A stretch of 64,000 nucleotides of DNA from Antitrichia curtipendula (GCA_951230915.1 OX579641.1:11408001-11472000), one strand, 5' to 3'; positions 12,761 through 25,545 are shown, numbered from the stretch's first letter. The notes: generated by a model from the sequence alone, not told the origin. Made by a program: numbers and translations.

Positions 12761-13011
12761 CTCCCTCTATCCGAAATGATTGTCCACTTTGAATGTCATC
12801 TTTTTTTAAGGTTGTTTTGAGTAAGTCATATGGAGACATCCTTGTGGCTAATTTTATTTAGGTTGCAATGGACACATGCAATGTTCTTCATTGATTTTAG
12901 TGATATAAAATTTGAAACCTGTCTTAATTATATTTTTCACAATATGATCAATGAAATTGGCATTAAAAAATTTCAATAAAATTGTGGGCAATCATTTTGG
13001 GATAGAAGAAG
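12761..13011. mobile_element. Stowaway-like MITE (Tc1/mariner type)
   Basis: The 251-bp element has inverted ends CTCCCTCTATCCGAAATGAT and, on the other strand, CTTCTTCTATCCCAAAATGA. It is flanked by TA at 12759-12760 and 13012-13013. CTCCCTC-type ends, a TA target and a length near 250 bp are hallmarks of plant Stowaway MITEs. The interior is AT-rich and noncoding. Confidence 0.8.
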
Positions 13012-14940
13012 TATTGTGAGTTTGTGACATAGAGTTGGTAATCATAATAAATTTAAGCTTCATCTACTTTTATAAGATGAGTTCTTGTGGTTTGAATAGA
13101 GAGAATAAATCTCCAATCTTTTTTTAGATTGTTTTGAATTAAGAGCTTCGTACTTAGTTCCATATTTGGCTACAAGTAAGTACTAAGTGAGTGACACTAC
13201 TAGTGGTTTGAATACTTGCTACTTGTTTGCTTTGTTTCAAATGGTAATGGAATCCCAACTATGCATTCAAATTTTTCAAGTTCTATCACTTATACTAAAC
13301 AATACATATTTTGTTTCCTCTAGAAAAATTTAGGAGAGGTCATACAAATATAAAGGTCTTTCAGTGACCAAAATATTTTTTTGAGTTTTTAGGTAGGCTC
13401 TCATGAATGCAATTCTTGACAAAAGTTTTCTAAAACTTTAATGTAAAGTAGTGATTTCTTCTGATTTTTTAACAAGCCAATTTGCAAAAGAAGCATGTTT
13501 GTGGTTAGAAATATAACAATGCTAGCATGTGAGCCTAGAAATGTAAGCCTACGAGCCTTGAGCTTAGGTTTTGGTAAGCCCAGATCTTGAAAACCAAAAA
13601 AATGGAATTTAAGATATTAATCTTTAAGCTTTAAGAATAGGCAGTAATTTTTAGGAAAAAAATTGTTGCCTATGACCTTGGAAAATATAATTATCCTATA
13701 TCTATGGAAGATAATTTGGTTATACCAAATTTGATAAACTTTAGCAAAGTCTTCAAGGGAATTGTTCAAAAAATTCAAATATTACTTCATTAGACACACT
13801 ATTAACTTATTCTATTTTAAAAATTCAGTTTGGAGATTAAAGACTTTGCATTTAGTAATAATTACAGAATTACAAAACCTTGCATTTCTTAATTTTTCTA
13901 AATCAATTGTCAATATTATGTCTTATATCACAAACTTCCAAATGGGAGTCCTATTTTGTGAGCCTTGGAGCATGAGTCCAAGAACTTGAGAGCCTATGAG
14001 CCTCAAATTTGTGAGGAATTTAGTGAGTTGTTTGGATTTTGAACATATGAACATGGTTTAAAAATTTAGGATCTTTACAACTAATGAATTTAGCAAAATA
14101 TGTATATTGGTTTGAAATAGGGTTGGACACTCTAAATGATCTCCAAGCATCTTGTCCATATACCCTATTCATTTTTAAAATTTTTCTTAGTTGCGACTTC
14201 ATTACCCCTACAGAATCAAAGATCTGTCTTGATATTAAGAGCCCCCTTAGGGATCTAGAGTTTGAGACTCTTAAAAAATAAATTTCATTTCTTTTTTGAA
14301 CATTTTTTTTTGTCGTGACTTTGTCACTTCTAACCAACAAGGCTGTCACACGAGGTAGACTACTTGCCTGCTCGTCTATCCAATTTGCTTGTCTGATAGA
14401 GATGTTCGCCATTCAATGTAGTCAACAACCAATTGACTTTTTGAAAAGGTTAAAAATGCAGACATGGACTTACCTTGTCCATCTGGCTACCAGTGCGAGT
14501 TGGGACACGGATACAAGCAGGTCAGGGCATGGACTTAGTAGTGGTGGGGATGCAAAATCAATAGGGGTGTTAACACAAATACTGGATGTGCGTGGACGCA
14601 TATATTGGCACAAACACAAGTTGGATTGGGCACAGACTTAAAAGGTGGACGAAAATGCTGTCCAAGTAGAGTGCAAATTTATGCATCGGGTATGACCTAT
14701 GACACAATTACGTCCCCGCCTAGCGCCATAGTGTCCCCACATGTACCTTATTGTCTCTACAACCTCCCCACCCCATCCACCTCCAACTAGTTGTGATTGC
14801 GTCCCCATCTGTCAGGCGGTGTAGTGCAAGTGCAAGAAAATAAGTATAGAATCAAACAATACAATAATAAGGTTTGACAATACAAAGACTGTAGCATCAA
14901 AGATCAGATTGAAGAGGACCAACGTAAAGTTGAAGTGCAT
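13012..14940. other. AT-rich intergenic DNA
   Basis: No supported gene. Clusters of the word GAGCC occur at 13527-13565 and again at 13958-14005, which may be subterminal repeats of an unidentified element of about 480 bp, but no clean inverted ends or target duplication were found. Confidence 0.4.
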
Positions 14941-14941
14941 T

Positions 14942-15093
14942 GAAGGGATGGCTCTAAGTGGTTGGCTTCTATGAGGTCTAGAGTTCAATTTCCAATGGCA
15001 TCACCTGGCTCTTTGAAGGATGTCACCCCGTTTGCGAAGTTGTGGCTTGGTTGTAGTAGCCAACCATTTAAAAAATAAATAAATAAATAAATA
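14942..15093 (+). mobile_element. tRNA-derived SINE
   Basis: An RNA polymerase III A-box-like TGGCTCTAAGTGG (14949-14961) is followed 31 bp later by a B-box-like AGAGTTCAATTTCC (14980-14993). The body ends in an (AAAT)n tail at about 15070-15092. The order, spacing and tail are those of a plant SINE of about 150 bp. No flanking duplication could be identified, so the outer limits are approximate. Confidence 0.6.
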
Positions 15094-15900
15094 GGACCTG
15101 AGACCACCTCTTTGTATGTGTCTTCAATGATGATTTGGTTATAAAAGACTAGGAGATGAACTTCGTGGGTTTGGACAAGACCAAATTGGAATTTCAAGGC
15201 AAAATGTTAAGGGTATAATGGAATAATCCAAAATTTGGGTTATTTGCTCCAGAATTCAGAGTTGGCCATTGTCCAAAGCCTCAAAGCACATCACCCAATC
15301 TATGATAAGCAAATGGTCTTTGGTAATCATATACAAAGAATTGGTCGCATGATGTTTTGTAATTTTGGAGTCGGTTTGCTTGTGCTATGTAGGTCTACTA
15401 TAGCTTCATCAAGGCTTAAGATAATTAATATTATTTTTGGATTTATAATTCATGCTATTTTTGCCTACTCATTTTCAATATAATATCCCATCTTACACAA
15501 AAGGATGAAACATGCGTAGATCATCCTCTTCTACATGGTGCGAGAGGAAATAAAAATAATAATTGCATACAATATTCTTTTGAATATATATGAAGATTTT
15601 ATTTAGGTAAATGTTTGGTTGATGCCAAATATACATGATCCTCTTTGAAGATAATAGGTGAACAACTCTTGCCTTCAATCTAACTATCATATATACATTT
15701 GCTAAACTTTCAAGAGTGAAAATAAGAAATTACTATCTTTAATAATAACACTTGGGCATAACCCAATCGTATGGTGTCATCCTCAAATTATTGAGAACAT
15801 CAAGGACAAATGTCCTTTCTTGCAAATCTTCCCTTTGGAGGCTTTCTAGTTTCAACCGAAAGCTTGCAAATTGTCATGTATTTTCTTTGTGAAAATAAAT
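15094..15900. other. AT-rich intergenic DNA
   Basis: No recognisable gene, RNA or repeat ends were seen in this stretch. Confidence 0.4.
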
Positions 15901-15929
15901 TGGATCCCAGTCCTCTCTCCAAATATATG

Positions 15930-17152
15930 ATGCTATCCATCTTGCCGCATATGCATTAGCTGCTTTAGAGTATACATGTTTCTTTGCATAACCTCAAGCA
16001 AGTTCTCTGAGTTTTGGTCTCCAAATTGAAAGAACAATTCTAGAGCAACAAATTTCCGTCCTCTTTTGCATTCTGAATTTTTTTGGGGGTTTGGTAACCA
16101 TATCTTGACGGCGCTTTTTCCACGACTTGGTTGGAAAGACCCCAATTACAAATCCTCAAATATATTGTATCATCTTTCTATGGAGCAAAATGGAGCAAAA
16201 CATTGGATATTGATATATCGTTGTGTATATAGTTAGCCTCGTGGCATTTTTCAACGATAACAAGCACCGACAATGCTAAATTCATGCGATTCTTGCGGTA
16301 TGTAGCAATCCATTGCAATTCCTCTAATGTCAACTCATTATTAGTCAACTTCACAATGTTCTCCACCTTTGTTATTTGGGGAATTTAGGCATTATATTTC
16401 TCATAGATAGAAAATAAAGCCCTCCCGTTCTACCAAAACAAAAAGCCTTCCATCATTTTGGGATGCATGTATGTTAGTCTAATGAAGTTGGACCTTTCAT
16501 TGAAAACTCCGTAGCCTCAACTAATATATCATGTCACTTTTTTTTCATTTAGTGTCTTCAAAAGCTTCCCCGCAAACTTGGGCGCAAACTCCAGCTAGCT
16601 AAGGATGGTTGAAAGTTTGGTAAACCGCACCCTCCTCATGCATTTGTACGCACCTTTTGCCTTTTGTACCGGCATTGGTATCACTTTTACTGATGGTGGT
16701 AGCCAATACATCAATCCACTGACACATTTGGTCATAACTTTGTCTTTCTATGTTTCTTTTTACGGTTGTTTATAGTTATTGCATCTTAGGCTATACTTCT
16801 GACTCCATGTCTAAGCTATGCGTAATGTGAAGTAAACTCTCTATTTGCTTCATCCTAATTGGTCCAATCTTTTTTTGGTATAATAACGCCAGTTTTCTAC
16901 CACATTGGTAGTCATTTGAACCACCATGTTATCCAAAAAATCCAAACATAACCAATAATATGAATAATAGTTGAATTGCTCAAATGTTTTGTACTTTATT
17001 TCAAACTCTCTCCATAAATCCTTGGTGAGCTCATCGTAGCCCGTCTTGTTCATGTTCATATAATTCATGTCCAATGATTGAATGCTTTGCAATTTGTAGA
17101 ATGTGAGCTCCCAATTTGTCATTTGGGACTTATAGTTTTGTTTTGTTTTCAA
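15930..17152 (-). pseudogene. Degenerate coding region with a protein-kinase-like catalytic loop
   Basis: On the minus strand several open fragments follow one another in the same direction: 17152-16850, weakly readable pieces at 16710-16600, 16366-16178 and 16145-15933. The third ends in CHEANYIHNDISISNVLLH, which resembles the H-x-D-x(4)-N catalytic loop of protein kinases (HND-ISISN). The first fragment (ending NVVENWRYYTKKRLDQLG) is not recognised. Stops and frameshifts separate the pieces, so this is a fossil, perhaps a gene carried by or copied by a transposon. The kinase link rests on one motif. Confidence 0.35.
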
Positions 17153-18044
17153 ATTTCACAATTTAAATTATAATTATATACAAAAAGTCCAAAAAATAGT
17201 ATAGAACCAAAATAGGTATGTTACATGACAGTATAACATTTTGTCTAAAATGGAATTTTATACCTAGAATATTCCAATTATCCACTTGTACATAGGTTAG
17301 AACTCCAAGTAAGTGGAAGTTAAAAGGTTTGATTAAAAACACCCCACTTAGCCTAAAACCTCCTAAAATTGGTGACTAATCATGACTAAGTTAGTCAAGG
17401 GAATCCTTGCAAGATCCTTAGGTCGAATTCCAACGATAGGTTTTAGTTTTCTCATTGCATTGATGAAATAGTGGAAACTCCAATTGTAGCCTGCAAAAGT
17501 TACCACCACGAGACAGATCAATAGAGGGAAATTACCGCCATAGAATGGTGTTTTAGAGACAAGAACAAGCTAAGGAATTGGAAATGAAGTTGATCTGCCA
17601 AGATTCCCTTGCATGTGAAATATTACTCGATTCACTAGTTTTAAAAGAGGAGGCAAGATTTAAATACTCCTTTGTCAAGGGTGAAAAACAAGATATGAGC
17701 TTGCACCTATTTTTTGTAATTCCATATGAGGTTTTACAAAAATCTCGAATTTTTTTGATAGCCAGAAGATATTCTTTCAAACGGTCAACCGCCAAAGACT
17801 ACAAGGGAAAATTTGTGGAAATTCCCCAAGTGGTGGTAAAATCTCACTAAAAATTAGAATAATTTTTTTTAATGTTAATAAAATGCTCCAACAAATTTTT
17901 AAAGTAGAAAAAAAGAATGCAGTCCTTTAAATTAAAATTGACCTTTTACAGCCAGTGGCACAATTTGTTTGTGACTTCGAGTTAATCTCCTAAAGTTAGG
18001 ATTTGGACTAGTATTGAAAGTAGAAATCTAGAAGTAGGACAAAA
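17153..18044. other. AT-rich repeat-like DNA without a gene
   Basis: The sequence near 17199-17215 (GTATAGAACCAAAATAG) matches, in reverse complement, the end of the block at about 32600-32635. The open stretches at 17553-17850 show no recognisable domain. Confidence 0.35.
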
Positions 18045-19180
18045 ATCTTTAGAGATCAAGAAGTCAACAAAAATCTAAAGGCGTAGGATGGAGATTTAGA
18101 TTGGAAAGTCAACAAAGATATAGGATCATATGACAAAGATCTAAAGGGATTGGAAAGCCCAACAAGGATCTAGGTAAATTGAGAAAATCAAAATCCAAAA
18201 GATAGGGATGAAAATCCTATAGGACATGGACAAAAATCTTTAGATTGAGAAGTCAACAAAAATCTAGAGGTGTAGAATGGAGATCTAAATTGGGAAGTCA
18301 ACGAAGATCTAGGATTATATTACAAGCATCTGGGTGAATGCAAGAAAGACCGTCCACTTTGCGTAGCGTTTTCCACAATACTCATGTTTTTTTGGGAGTA
18401 CTGTATAATTAGAAAAACAATTTTAAAAAAATCTGAAAAATCTGTTCAATGTATACACCTTTAAGAAGAAGTTACCCTAGGAAGGAAAAGCATAGAAAAA
18501 TTCTCTAAGTAGGAGAATTGGAAAAGTACAAAATCTCATGAAAATAGGTACTTTCACATTTTAATTTGTAAAAAATAGGAAAAACAATTTTTAAGGAAAC
18601 TAAAAATTGTTAATTTGGGAGGACTTTATAGGAAAGACATTTCACCAAAAAAATGATCTTGAAACAATTTTGAATGTTCAGAACTGCGCGTGCAAGGGAG
18701 CCCTGTTTGCACGTATGTGGAGGGCATAAAATAAAATATTTTTAAATTTCCTTTGGTAGAAACATGACTTCCTACTATGGGAATAGACCATAGAAATTTC
18801 AGATTTAGATCATTAAGTTTGGATACTCCCCAGTACTAAAAAACCCTAAACTACAAAGTGTGACAAATTGGCTAAATTTAAATTTAAATATAAAATGATT
18901 TTAAATTTTTTTTTGAAAAATAAGGGATCTAAACAAGATCAGGTTAGCCATCTCCTAAAAAAATTTCATGCTGATTGGATTCATTCTTCAAAAGTTATAG
19001 CCAATAACAAGTCCGACACATCAAGTGTGACAAAAAATAGTACTAGTCTTTCTTGCATTCACCCATCTAGGATCATATGACAAAGATCTAAAGGGGTTCG
19101 AAAGTCCAACAAGAATCTAGGAAAACTGAAAAAGTCAAAATCCAAAAGATAGGGATGAAAATCCTATAGGATATAGATGA
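18045..19180 (+). repeat. Tandem repeat of about 195 bp, two units, second unit interrupted
   Basis: The motifs GAAGTCAACAAAAATCTA, GGATCATATGACAAAGATCT and CAAAATCCAAAAGATAGGGA recur in the same order in two units. The second unit is split by the insertion at 18332-19064. Words such as AAGTCAACAAAGATC also repeat inside the units. No coding sequence. Confidence 0.7.
18332..19064. mobile_element. DNA transposon with 19-bp perfect inverted repeats and 4-bp target duplication
   Basis: The left end GGGTGAATGCAAGAAAGAC (18332-18350) and its exact reverse complement at 19046-19064 bound a 733-bp noncoding element. ATCT flanks it at 18328-18331 and 19065-19068. The host repeat can be read on both sides, so the boundaries are certain. 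The ends resemble those of the element at 53472-54228. GGG-type ends with a 4-bp duplication are compatible with Sola2 or another less common superfamily; the assignment is open. Confidence 0.85.
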
Positions 19181-20700
19181 AATTGTGAGAAGATAGGATT
19201 AATTAGGTAGAAAGAAGGAGGGGTGATTTGAAAAAAGTATACAAATGCACCCGTTTTTCTCTCAAAACACCTCTATTTTTGTATTTGGGTCTGTGGATCC
19301 AATTTATGTGGAAATTCTTGGCATTTTTAGCCAAGTTACCTTGAACAATATTTTTTGGGCATTTTTGGGCCCATTTTTTAATCAAGAGACCTGGACCAAG
19401 TAGTAGAGCAATATGATTCCAATTTAGTTAATTTAAATACCAAGCAACTAGCTAGCACTAATAGATCGGACAATGGGCAGCGCCGGATATTAGGCGGGAG
19501 TCAGCAACGGTGGGTTCAGGCGGTCTTTGGATCTAGGCCGCCCTTCGGGGTCCAAAGAATCCTTGAGGTTTAGGTCATTGTTGTCTAAAAAAAAGTTGGT
19601 TTTTTCTTGGTCGGAATTTAAGTTCGATTAAAAGCCGAGGGAAGGGAGAAGGTAGGATTAGTTGGGAGGAAATTATATAGAGATAAGTAGGCAAAAGGAA
19701 GGAGTAGAGAGTAAAAATTAGGTAGGATAGAATAGAGGTAGTTTAGTTAGAAGAAAAAATTAGAAGAAAATTCATAGATAGAAATAAAAGAGGAAGTAGC
19801 ACTCATTGGGATCAAGTGCTTCTTGCGAATCAACAACTTCAATCATTCTCTCCAAAGCATCTTTCTCCATACTTGCATTAACTTGATTCTCAATTACCCA
19901 AGTAGAAGTAGGGGGAAGGGTGGGCAAGGGGGTTTAAATAGTGGAGAGGAAGAGAGCTAGATAGGACCAAGGAAATCCCAAGGGATCAATTGGGACCGTT
20001 AGATCTAGGATTAGGTTGTCATTAGGTAGCTCAACTACATTGCATCATTGGATTATTGAATTTTGGGGTGGTGGTATTTTACCCCCTTGGACTTAGGGTC
20101 AGCTGATCGTAGTCACTCGTCCAAAATCACGTCATTAGGATTTTTGAATTTCTTGGTGGTAGTTGAACCCCACTTAGTTGCAAAAACTAAATAGCATCAA
20201 AAAGAAAAAGAAAGGAAAAAGAAAGGAAAGAGAAAGTGAAAGTGAAAAAAGGATGGAGGTTAGTTAGGAGTGGAGGAAAAAAGTCCAAGAAGCTACCTAG
20301 CAAAATCCAAAGTGTTATAAATAAAGTGACTTAAAAGCATTGGCGGAATTCTTAAGAGACAAGAAGATGGAAAATGAAGAAGGGTTATGAAAAAACTCAA
20401 CAACGTGATTCAGGACCAAAAATAAAAATAAAAGTGAAATTAAAAATTTAGGCTAGTAGTAATTAACAGATGAAGTTTGAAATATCGATTAACAATCAAA
20501 CTTCATCCATCAATAGCTTTCCCTAGGAAAGTTCAATTTAGAAGTAAAATAGAAAATTAGAAAGGTCAAGTAAAAATCTCCAAAGTCTAAGTGTAAAAAA
20601 TAGAGAATAGTAGCAAATCAAACAAATTATAGCCTTTTAAGATAACCAAGGATTAACCAAATCTAATTGTCTGCTTTCATCTGCACATGACTTTGAATTT
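19181..20700. other. Purine-rich repeat-like DNA without a gene
   Basis: The block contains AAAG/GGAAAG low-complexity runs (about 20195-20280) and a short GC-richer patch at 19470-19560. In reverse complement its character resembles the block at 28.9-32.6 kb, including a shared ATTTTCATCC motif just outside at about 19155. It may be noncoding retrotransposon sequence, which is inference. Confidence 0.3.
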
Positions 20701-20719
20701 TTGTTTCCCTCTTCATTGT

Positions 20720-22105
20720 TGTTGTTGTCTGTGAATTTTTCCTCCTTAGGTTTCTCTCCTAATTTGTTTTCCAATGTTGGGACAACTACTACCTCCTTCC
20801 CAATTGTTTTTTCCGTTGCAATAGAAATGGGAGAATGCTCTCTTTATAGATCTTTCATAATGAGCTTCCACAATTCTATCTCCAGCTTTCATTTATGCAT
20901 AAATGCCTTCACTAGAACTAGGAAATTGCCCATATCTTTGTTCAATTGCAACCTTGCATTGCTAGCATTGGTTGCTGCGAGCAAGCGCTTTCTCTCCACT
21001 ACTTCATCCTGCAATGCCATCCACTCTTTGTTGATTATTTCTACTACATAAGGCTCCTAGTTCAACTCATGTGCCTGAACAATGGAGGACAATAAACACA
21101 TTAATGTAACAAAGATTCATTGCGAAGACTACTAGGTATGATGTTTCAAATTAAAGATATAGTTTTTATTTTTGTTGTTAGAATCGGATTGCAATGCAAT
21201 GTTATTCTAAAGTACAATGATAGCCTCAATGTTTTTGTCAAATTAAGTCTACTTTGTTTCAAAAAAAGTTATATCTTGTATCCAATGTTACATTCATAGT
21301 AGCTAAATTAAATAATACCAAGTAACAGTCACTACCATTGGACGATTAACTCCAAGTACTACTTTCTCATGCACGGAACAAATCCAAAAAGGAAAAACAT
21401 ATAGAAATTTTTTTTTAAGCTATATAACATTAGTTTCTTGATATCAACATTTTGGGGGACTTTATTGTGGTCATATTCTATAGGAAAATCAAAAAAATAG
21501 AAAAGGCTTCAAGGGACTCACCAACTGCAGCATAATGGTCTATTCCAAGAATTTCTTTGTTGTATGTTTATCAGTCTTGCTTCTTACAATATTTGCCATT
21601 TTCTTAGACTTTCCCTTAGCCTCCAAAATATTCCTACGCTTCACCAATTCACTCCAATATTCAAGGTTGAAATCAATCGGTTTGTTTGATCCCTTGTTTA
21701 TGAGCTAATTTATATTGTACCAAAATTCAATGAAAGTTGCCTCTGCCTTTTTTTCAAGTACCTATGGCTTAATCTAGTAGACTCTCCGTAGAACAAATAG
21801 TTGTGCTTCAGACAGTCTAATAGTCTATCTTTGGTAGCGACACTTTGACGTTTCCAACCCTCATTAAGATCCATGTCCTTCTCAAAAGACACAATGTCTA
21901 CGTGAAACATTGTCACCATTGTATCTATTGGCACTCTTGATTTATCAAAATGTAGTGGTTGCTTATCCTTAGATTCTTGCTTTTCTAAATCTATCGCATT
22001 TCCTAACAACAATGGAGGTGGATTGCTGACAACTGTACTACTACGACCACATGCATTTGATGTCGACGAGGTTGAAATACCACAAGCATACAAATCCACT
22101 GCCAT
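20720..22105 (-). pseudogene. Degenerate protein-coding region, possible plant transposase relic
   Basis: The minus strand reads 131 codons from 22105 to 21710, with a hydrophilic protein containing MDLNEGWKRQSVATKDRLLDC. After a frame change it continues as EYWSELVKRRNILEAKGKSK and MANIVRSKTDKHTTKKFLE (about 21660-21545). After another gap comes a charged helical stretch, IINKEWMALQDEVVERKRLL, at about 21040-20980. The W-x2-L...K...H-T...F pattern followed by a coiled coil recalls the Ptta/En-Spm plant transposase domain. No function is assigned with confidence. Frame changes and stops mark it as broken. Confidence 0.3.
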
Positions 22106-22857
22106 TGGTGTCCACCAATCATACCTACTATCTTCATAGCGCCCCTGTCTTCTGCTTCATGGTCTCTAATGTCAAAGTCTCTTCTCCACCCGTCGTAACA
22201 AATATCTGCATTCAGTACAAAAAAAATAGTTTAATTTTGGTCATGTAACCACAAGTGAATTGTATACTATAGATGTAATTACAACGTCAACACACATCAT
22301 TGATTGTGCTGCATACATTGGTTTGTCGTTATGAAAAAGTAACAAGCGATTTGGTTTTGTATTATAAAAGTAACATTTATAACGTTGATTCTTTTTTCTT
22401 CTACTAATTAATGAAGCATGTCAACATAAAAAAAATGCTACAAATAAATTATGCCCTTCACTTTACTTGCAGTTCTTCATATATCATTGCATGCTTTGTG
22501 TTTTTTCTACAATTAAAACAACATAAGCAAAAAGGCAATTTACAACACTTGCTATATAAGTAGGTCAAGCTATGAATCCGAGATTATTATTCCTCTTATT
22601 GTATACATATAACTTACGTACTACATTGTGGTTCTTCATTTTTTATATGTAGTTGTCTTTATGAAGAGAGCACAATTGCACTCCCATAGATAGGTTTAGT
22701 GCTACTCCATTGACACTCTTACATAGTCAAGTATTATGTATTGGAAATTGCAGTTGCTTAATCTTGGAATTTATAATTTAAAGTTCAGTTGTTAATGTGT
22801 TGTACATTCCAATGGCAAAGGACACACTACCAAGGACCAGCTTATTCTCCGACATTG

Positions 22858-23655
22858 TTAACCCTTAAGGGACTAGCATGTGTAAATTTTTTTGGCAATA
22901 TAGAAATTTTGAAGAGGTACTTGTGATTAAAGATTTGCATATTTCTGGCTGAAATTTTAATAGAAAGTGGGGACAAGGAATATTTTTCATATGCACTAAA
23001 TTTCATGACATTTGGAAATATGAGCCAAAAGTCATAGCCTAATATGGTACTTTTTTCCTTGGTTAGGCAGTCCGGGCAGATTTAAAAAATTACTTTCTTT
23101 AGAAACAAAAATTTGAAATTGGTTTTCTAGAGTTTCATATATGTGGAAAGCTTTGAATCATTGCATTTTGATCAATGAGTCAAAAGTTATGAGGAGTTTG
23201 CGTTTGCAAGCAATTATGGATTCTTTACTCTAAAATAAACTTTGAAGTCCTTTATCTTACTCAATTTTCAATAGTTTTGGAAAAAATAAAATCATAGGAT
23301 GTAAATTGTTTATTATGACATAGCAACCATAGGAACTGGAATTTTTCAATTCCATAACTAAATTCTTAACAACTTGTATTTTGAATCATTCTCTACTTCT
23401 TTCTAAATACTATATTTTTCCTATATGTTGTACAATTCCAAATGATATGAAATTTTTCAAGCATGTAGCCAACTTGTCTAGAAAAAAGAATTCAAAGAAG
23501 CACCACCATTTTTGGACATTTTTTCATAGATAAGTGAGCTTGTGAAGTGCAACTGCCCTATTTTTTGCAGGGCAAAAAAAATGATTTCAATGAATTTGAA
23601 TGCTTATATCTTGCGATCCACCTGGTGGAAATTTCTGAAATTTTTACCACATGTC
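22858..23655 (-). mobile_element. TTAA-flanked element D, left part, interrupted
   Basis: The element starts TTAACCCTTAAGGG and then matches the reverse complement of element C (TTTTTTTGGCAATATAGAAATTTTG and following, over nearly 800 bp). The match stops at 23655 and resumes at 26175, so this is the first part of an element split by a later insertion. Confidence 0.75.
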
Positions 23656-24024
23656 ATTACAAAAAATCTCAAGCCTCCAGAGGGCTGCTCTAGAGCAGCT
23701 GAAAGGACCCCACAATTACAATTACCTTTGCTTACAGATTTTTTTTTTTCCTATAGTCGCTCGTGTGAAGTCACAACGTCAGATGACTGCTCAATGGTCC
23801 AAAATACAAATACAAAAAGTTCAATAATCAAGATTCAAATATTGTAATGCAACTCAACCCTGATTATTGCATACCTTGTACTCTAATCAAGTTACAGAAA
23901 AAAAAATGTTGAAAATAGTCCAATGATATCTACCATCAAGAGTCTTTTTATCAACATTGTGATGGACACAATTCATTGACAATTAGGGAGAGTGAAGAAT
24001 GAAGAGGGTTTTTTTTATAGAAAA

Positions 24025-25545
24025 ATCAATTGTCTACGGTGAATCCTCAAAGGGTATGGGATATTTAGAAGATATATCATTCATTCTCAAATGCAGGAAT
24101 TGTATTCAAAGTCAAATTTCAGATCCTATTTAGGCATAGTAGAATGAATTTTCCCAAAAAACTTTGAGCTAACCAAAGTTGGAGAATTAACCCCACATCG
24201 CCTCAGGGGACAAAAAGTGTCCTCACAGAAAATTCAAAGTGCTGTAACTTTTGCATCCGATGTCCAAATTCAATAAAATTTGTTGGTAAAGTTGCACTCT
24301 CTCTTCTAGTTTATGTGATACAATTTTCAGATCAGTAAAAGCTGTATTGATTTCTTGGAAGCCAATCAAAATTCACAAGTTCAATTTGAATTCACCAAAT
24401 TGCATTTGAAGGCTGCAACTTTGGGGGCTTGTATCTCCTTCATTCAATGTTTTTTTCAATAAAATTTGTTGGATTATGTTCCCCTTGAAGTCTAGTTATT
24501 GTGGTAAAATTTTCATGTCAATCCAAGTTGGTTTGAATGCTTGGGAGCAATTCAAAGTTCAAAATCCAGACATTTTTGCATTACATTGAACTTTGGCGGC
24601 TTATAGCTTCATACAATTTTTGTTTCCAATAAATGTTTTTGAGAAAGTTGAGCATACTAGTCTAGTTTGTGTGGCTAAAATTTCATAACAATCCAAGAAG
24701 TTATGAGTGATTGAGAAGCATTTTAGTAGAAGGAGGTTCAGCCTCATATGTGTTTTTTGCAACTTTTCTTGCTTTTTTTTTGACATTTGCAAGCCATTTT
24801 GCAAACATATTGAGTCAGTTGAATGATATTTTTTTTCACCAATGTGTTTTTATGTTGGTTTTGAATCACTTTATAGTTTCAAGTTTTTTCATTTGAGTAG
24901 GTTTAGGAATCGAATTTCACCTCCAAGTGTGTTAAAAGGAAAATTTCAGCATCTTTTTTCAACACTAAAACATTATAATCTTGCAATCCATGCGGTCGAA
25001 TAACTCCAAATTTGATCCACATCATCCACAACATGTTCACTACAAGATTGTACAGTTAAGATCTCTATAACTTAGTGACATTGAGATCTACATCACTTCA
25101 AAAGCACTACTGTTTTTGAACCCAAATGGGACTTCAGCGGTGAGGGGTTAAGCTAGTTTTCATCTACAAAAATCCGTTTGAAATTTAGAATCTCTAATAA
25201 AAAGTTATGAAAAAAATTCTAAAAAGGGTTGGAAGGAAAATTTTCTTTGACATTTTCAAACACCCTCTCCTAATTTTGACTATAACTTTTTATTGGAGGC
25301 TCTAAACTTCAAAAAAAATTTGGAGATGAAATCTAGATAGATTATCCAACTTTAATTAGTTCAAATCTTTTTGAAAAAATAGTTATTCTACTATGCCTAA
25401 ATGAGGTCTAAAATTCTATTTTGAATATGATTCCTACTTTGATTTAATAATGAGCAGTTGTGCTCCTATTACTCCTAATTTACACATCCCACATGGATTG
25501 TTTTATCTGCTACTATCCCCCTTGTGTAAATAACTCTCCTTCTCA
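24025..25545 (+). repeat. Dispersed repeat R2, copy 1, interrupted by element E
   Basis: The two flanks of element E, 24025-24186 and 25152-25545, match 46915-47460 in order and orientation. Examples are ATGCAGGAATTGTATTCAAAG, AAAAATCCGTTTGA and CATATCCCACATGGATTGTT-like text. No coding capacity is seen. Confidence 0.75.
24187..25151. mobile_element. TTAA-flanked element E, nested in repeat R2
   Basis: The 965-bp element begins TTAACCCCACATCGC and ends GCGGTGAGGGGTTAA, an inverted repeat with one or two mismatches. Its interior matches element A in the same orientation. It lies inside repeat R2, whose other copy at about 47088-47096 is unoccupied. This makes it the best example of insertion at a single TTAA. 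Confidence 0.85.

Noticed and set aside
13527..14005. Possible transposon defined by GAGCC clusters at both ends
   Set aside because: The clusters are in direct, not inverted, orientation and no target duplication was found.
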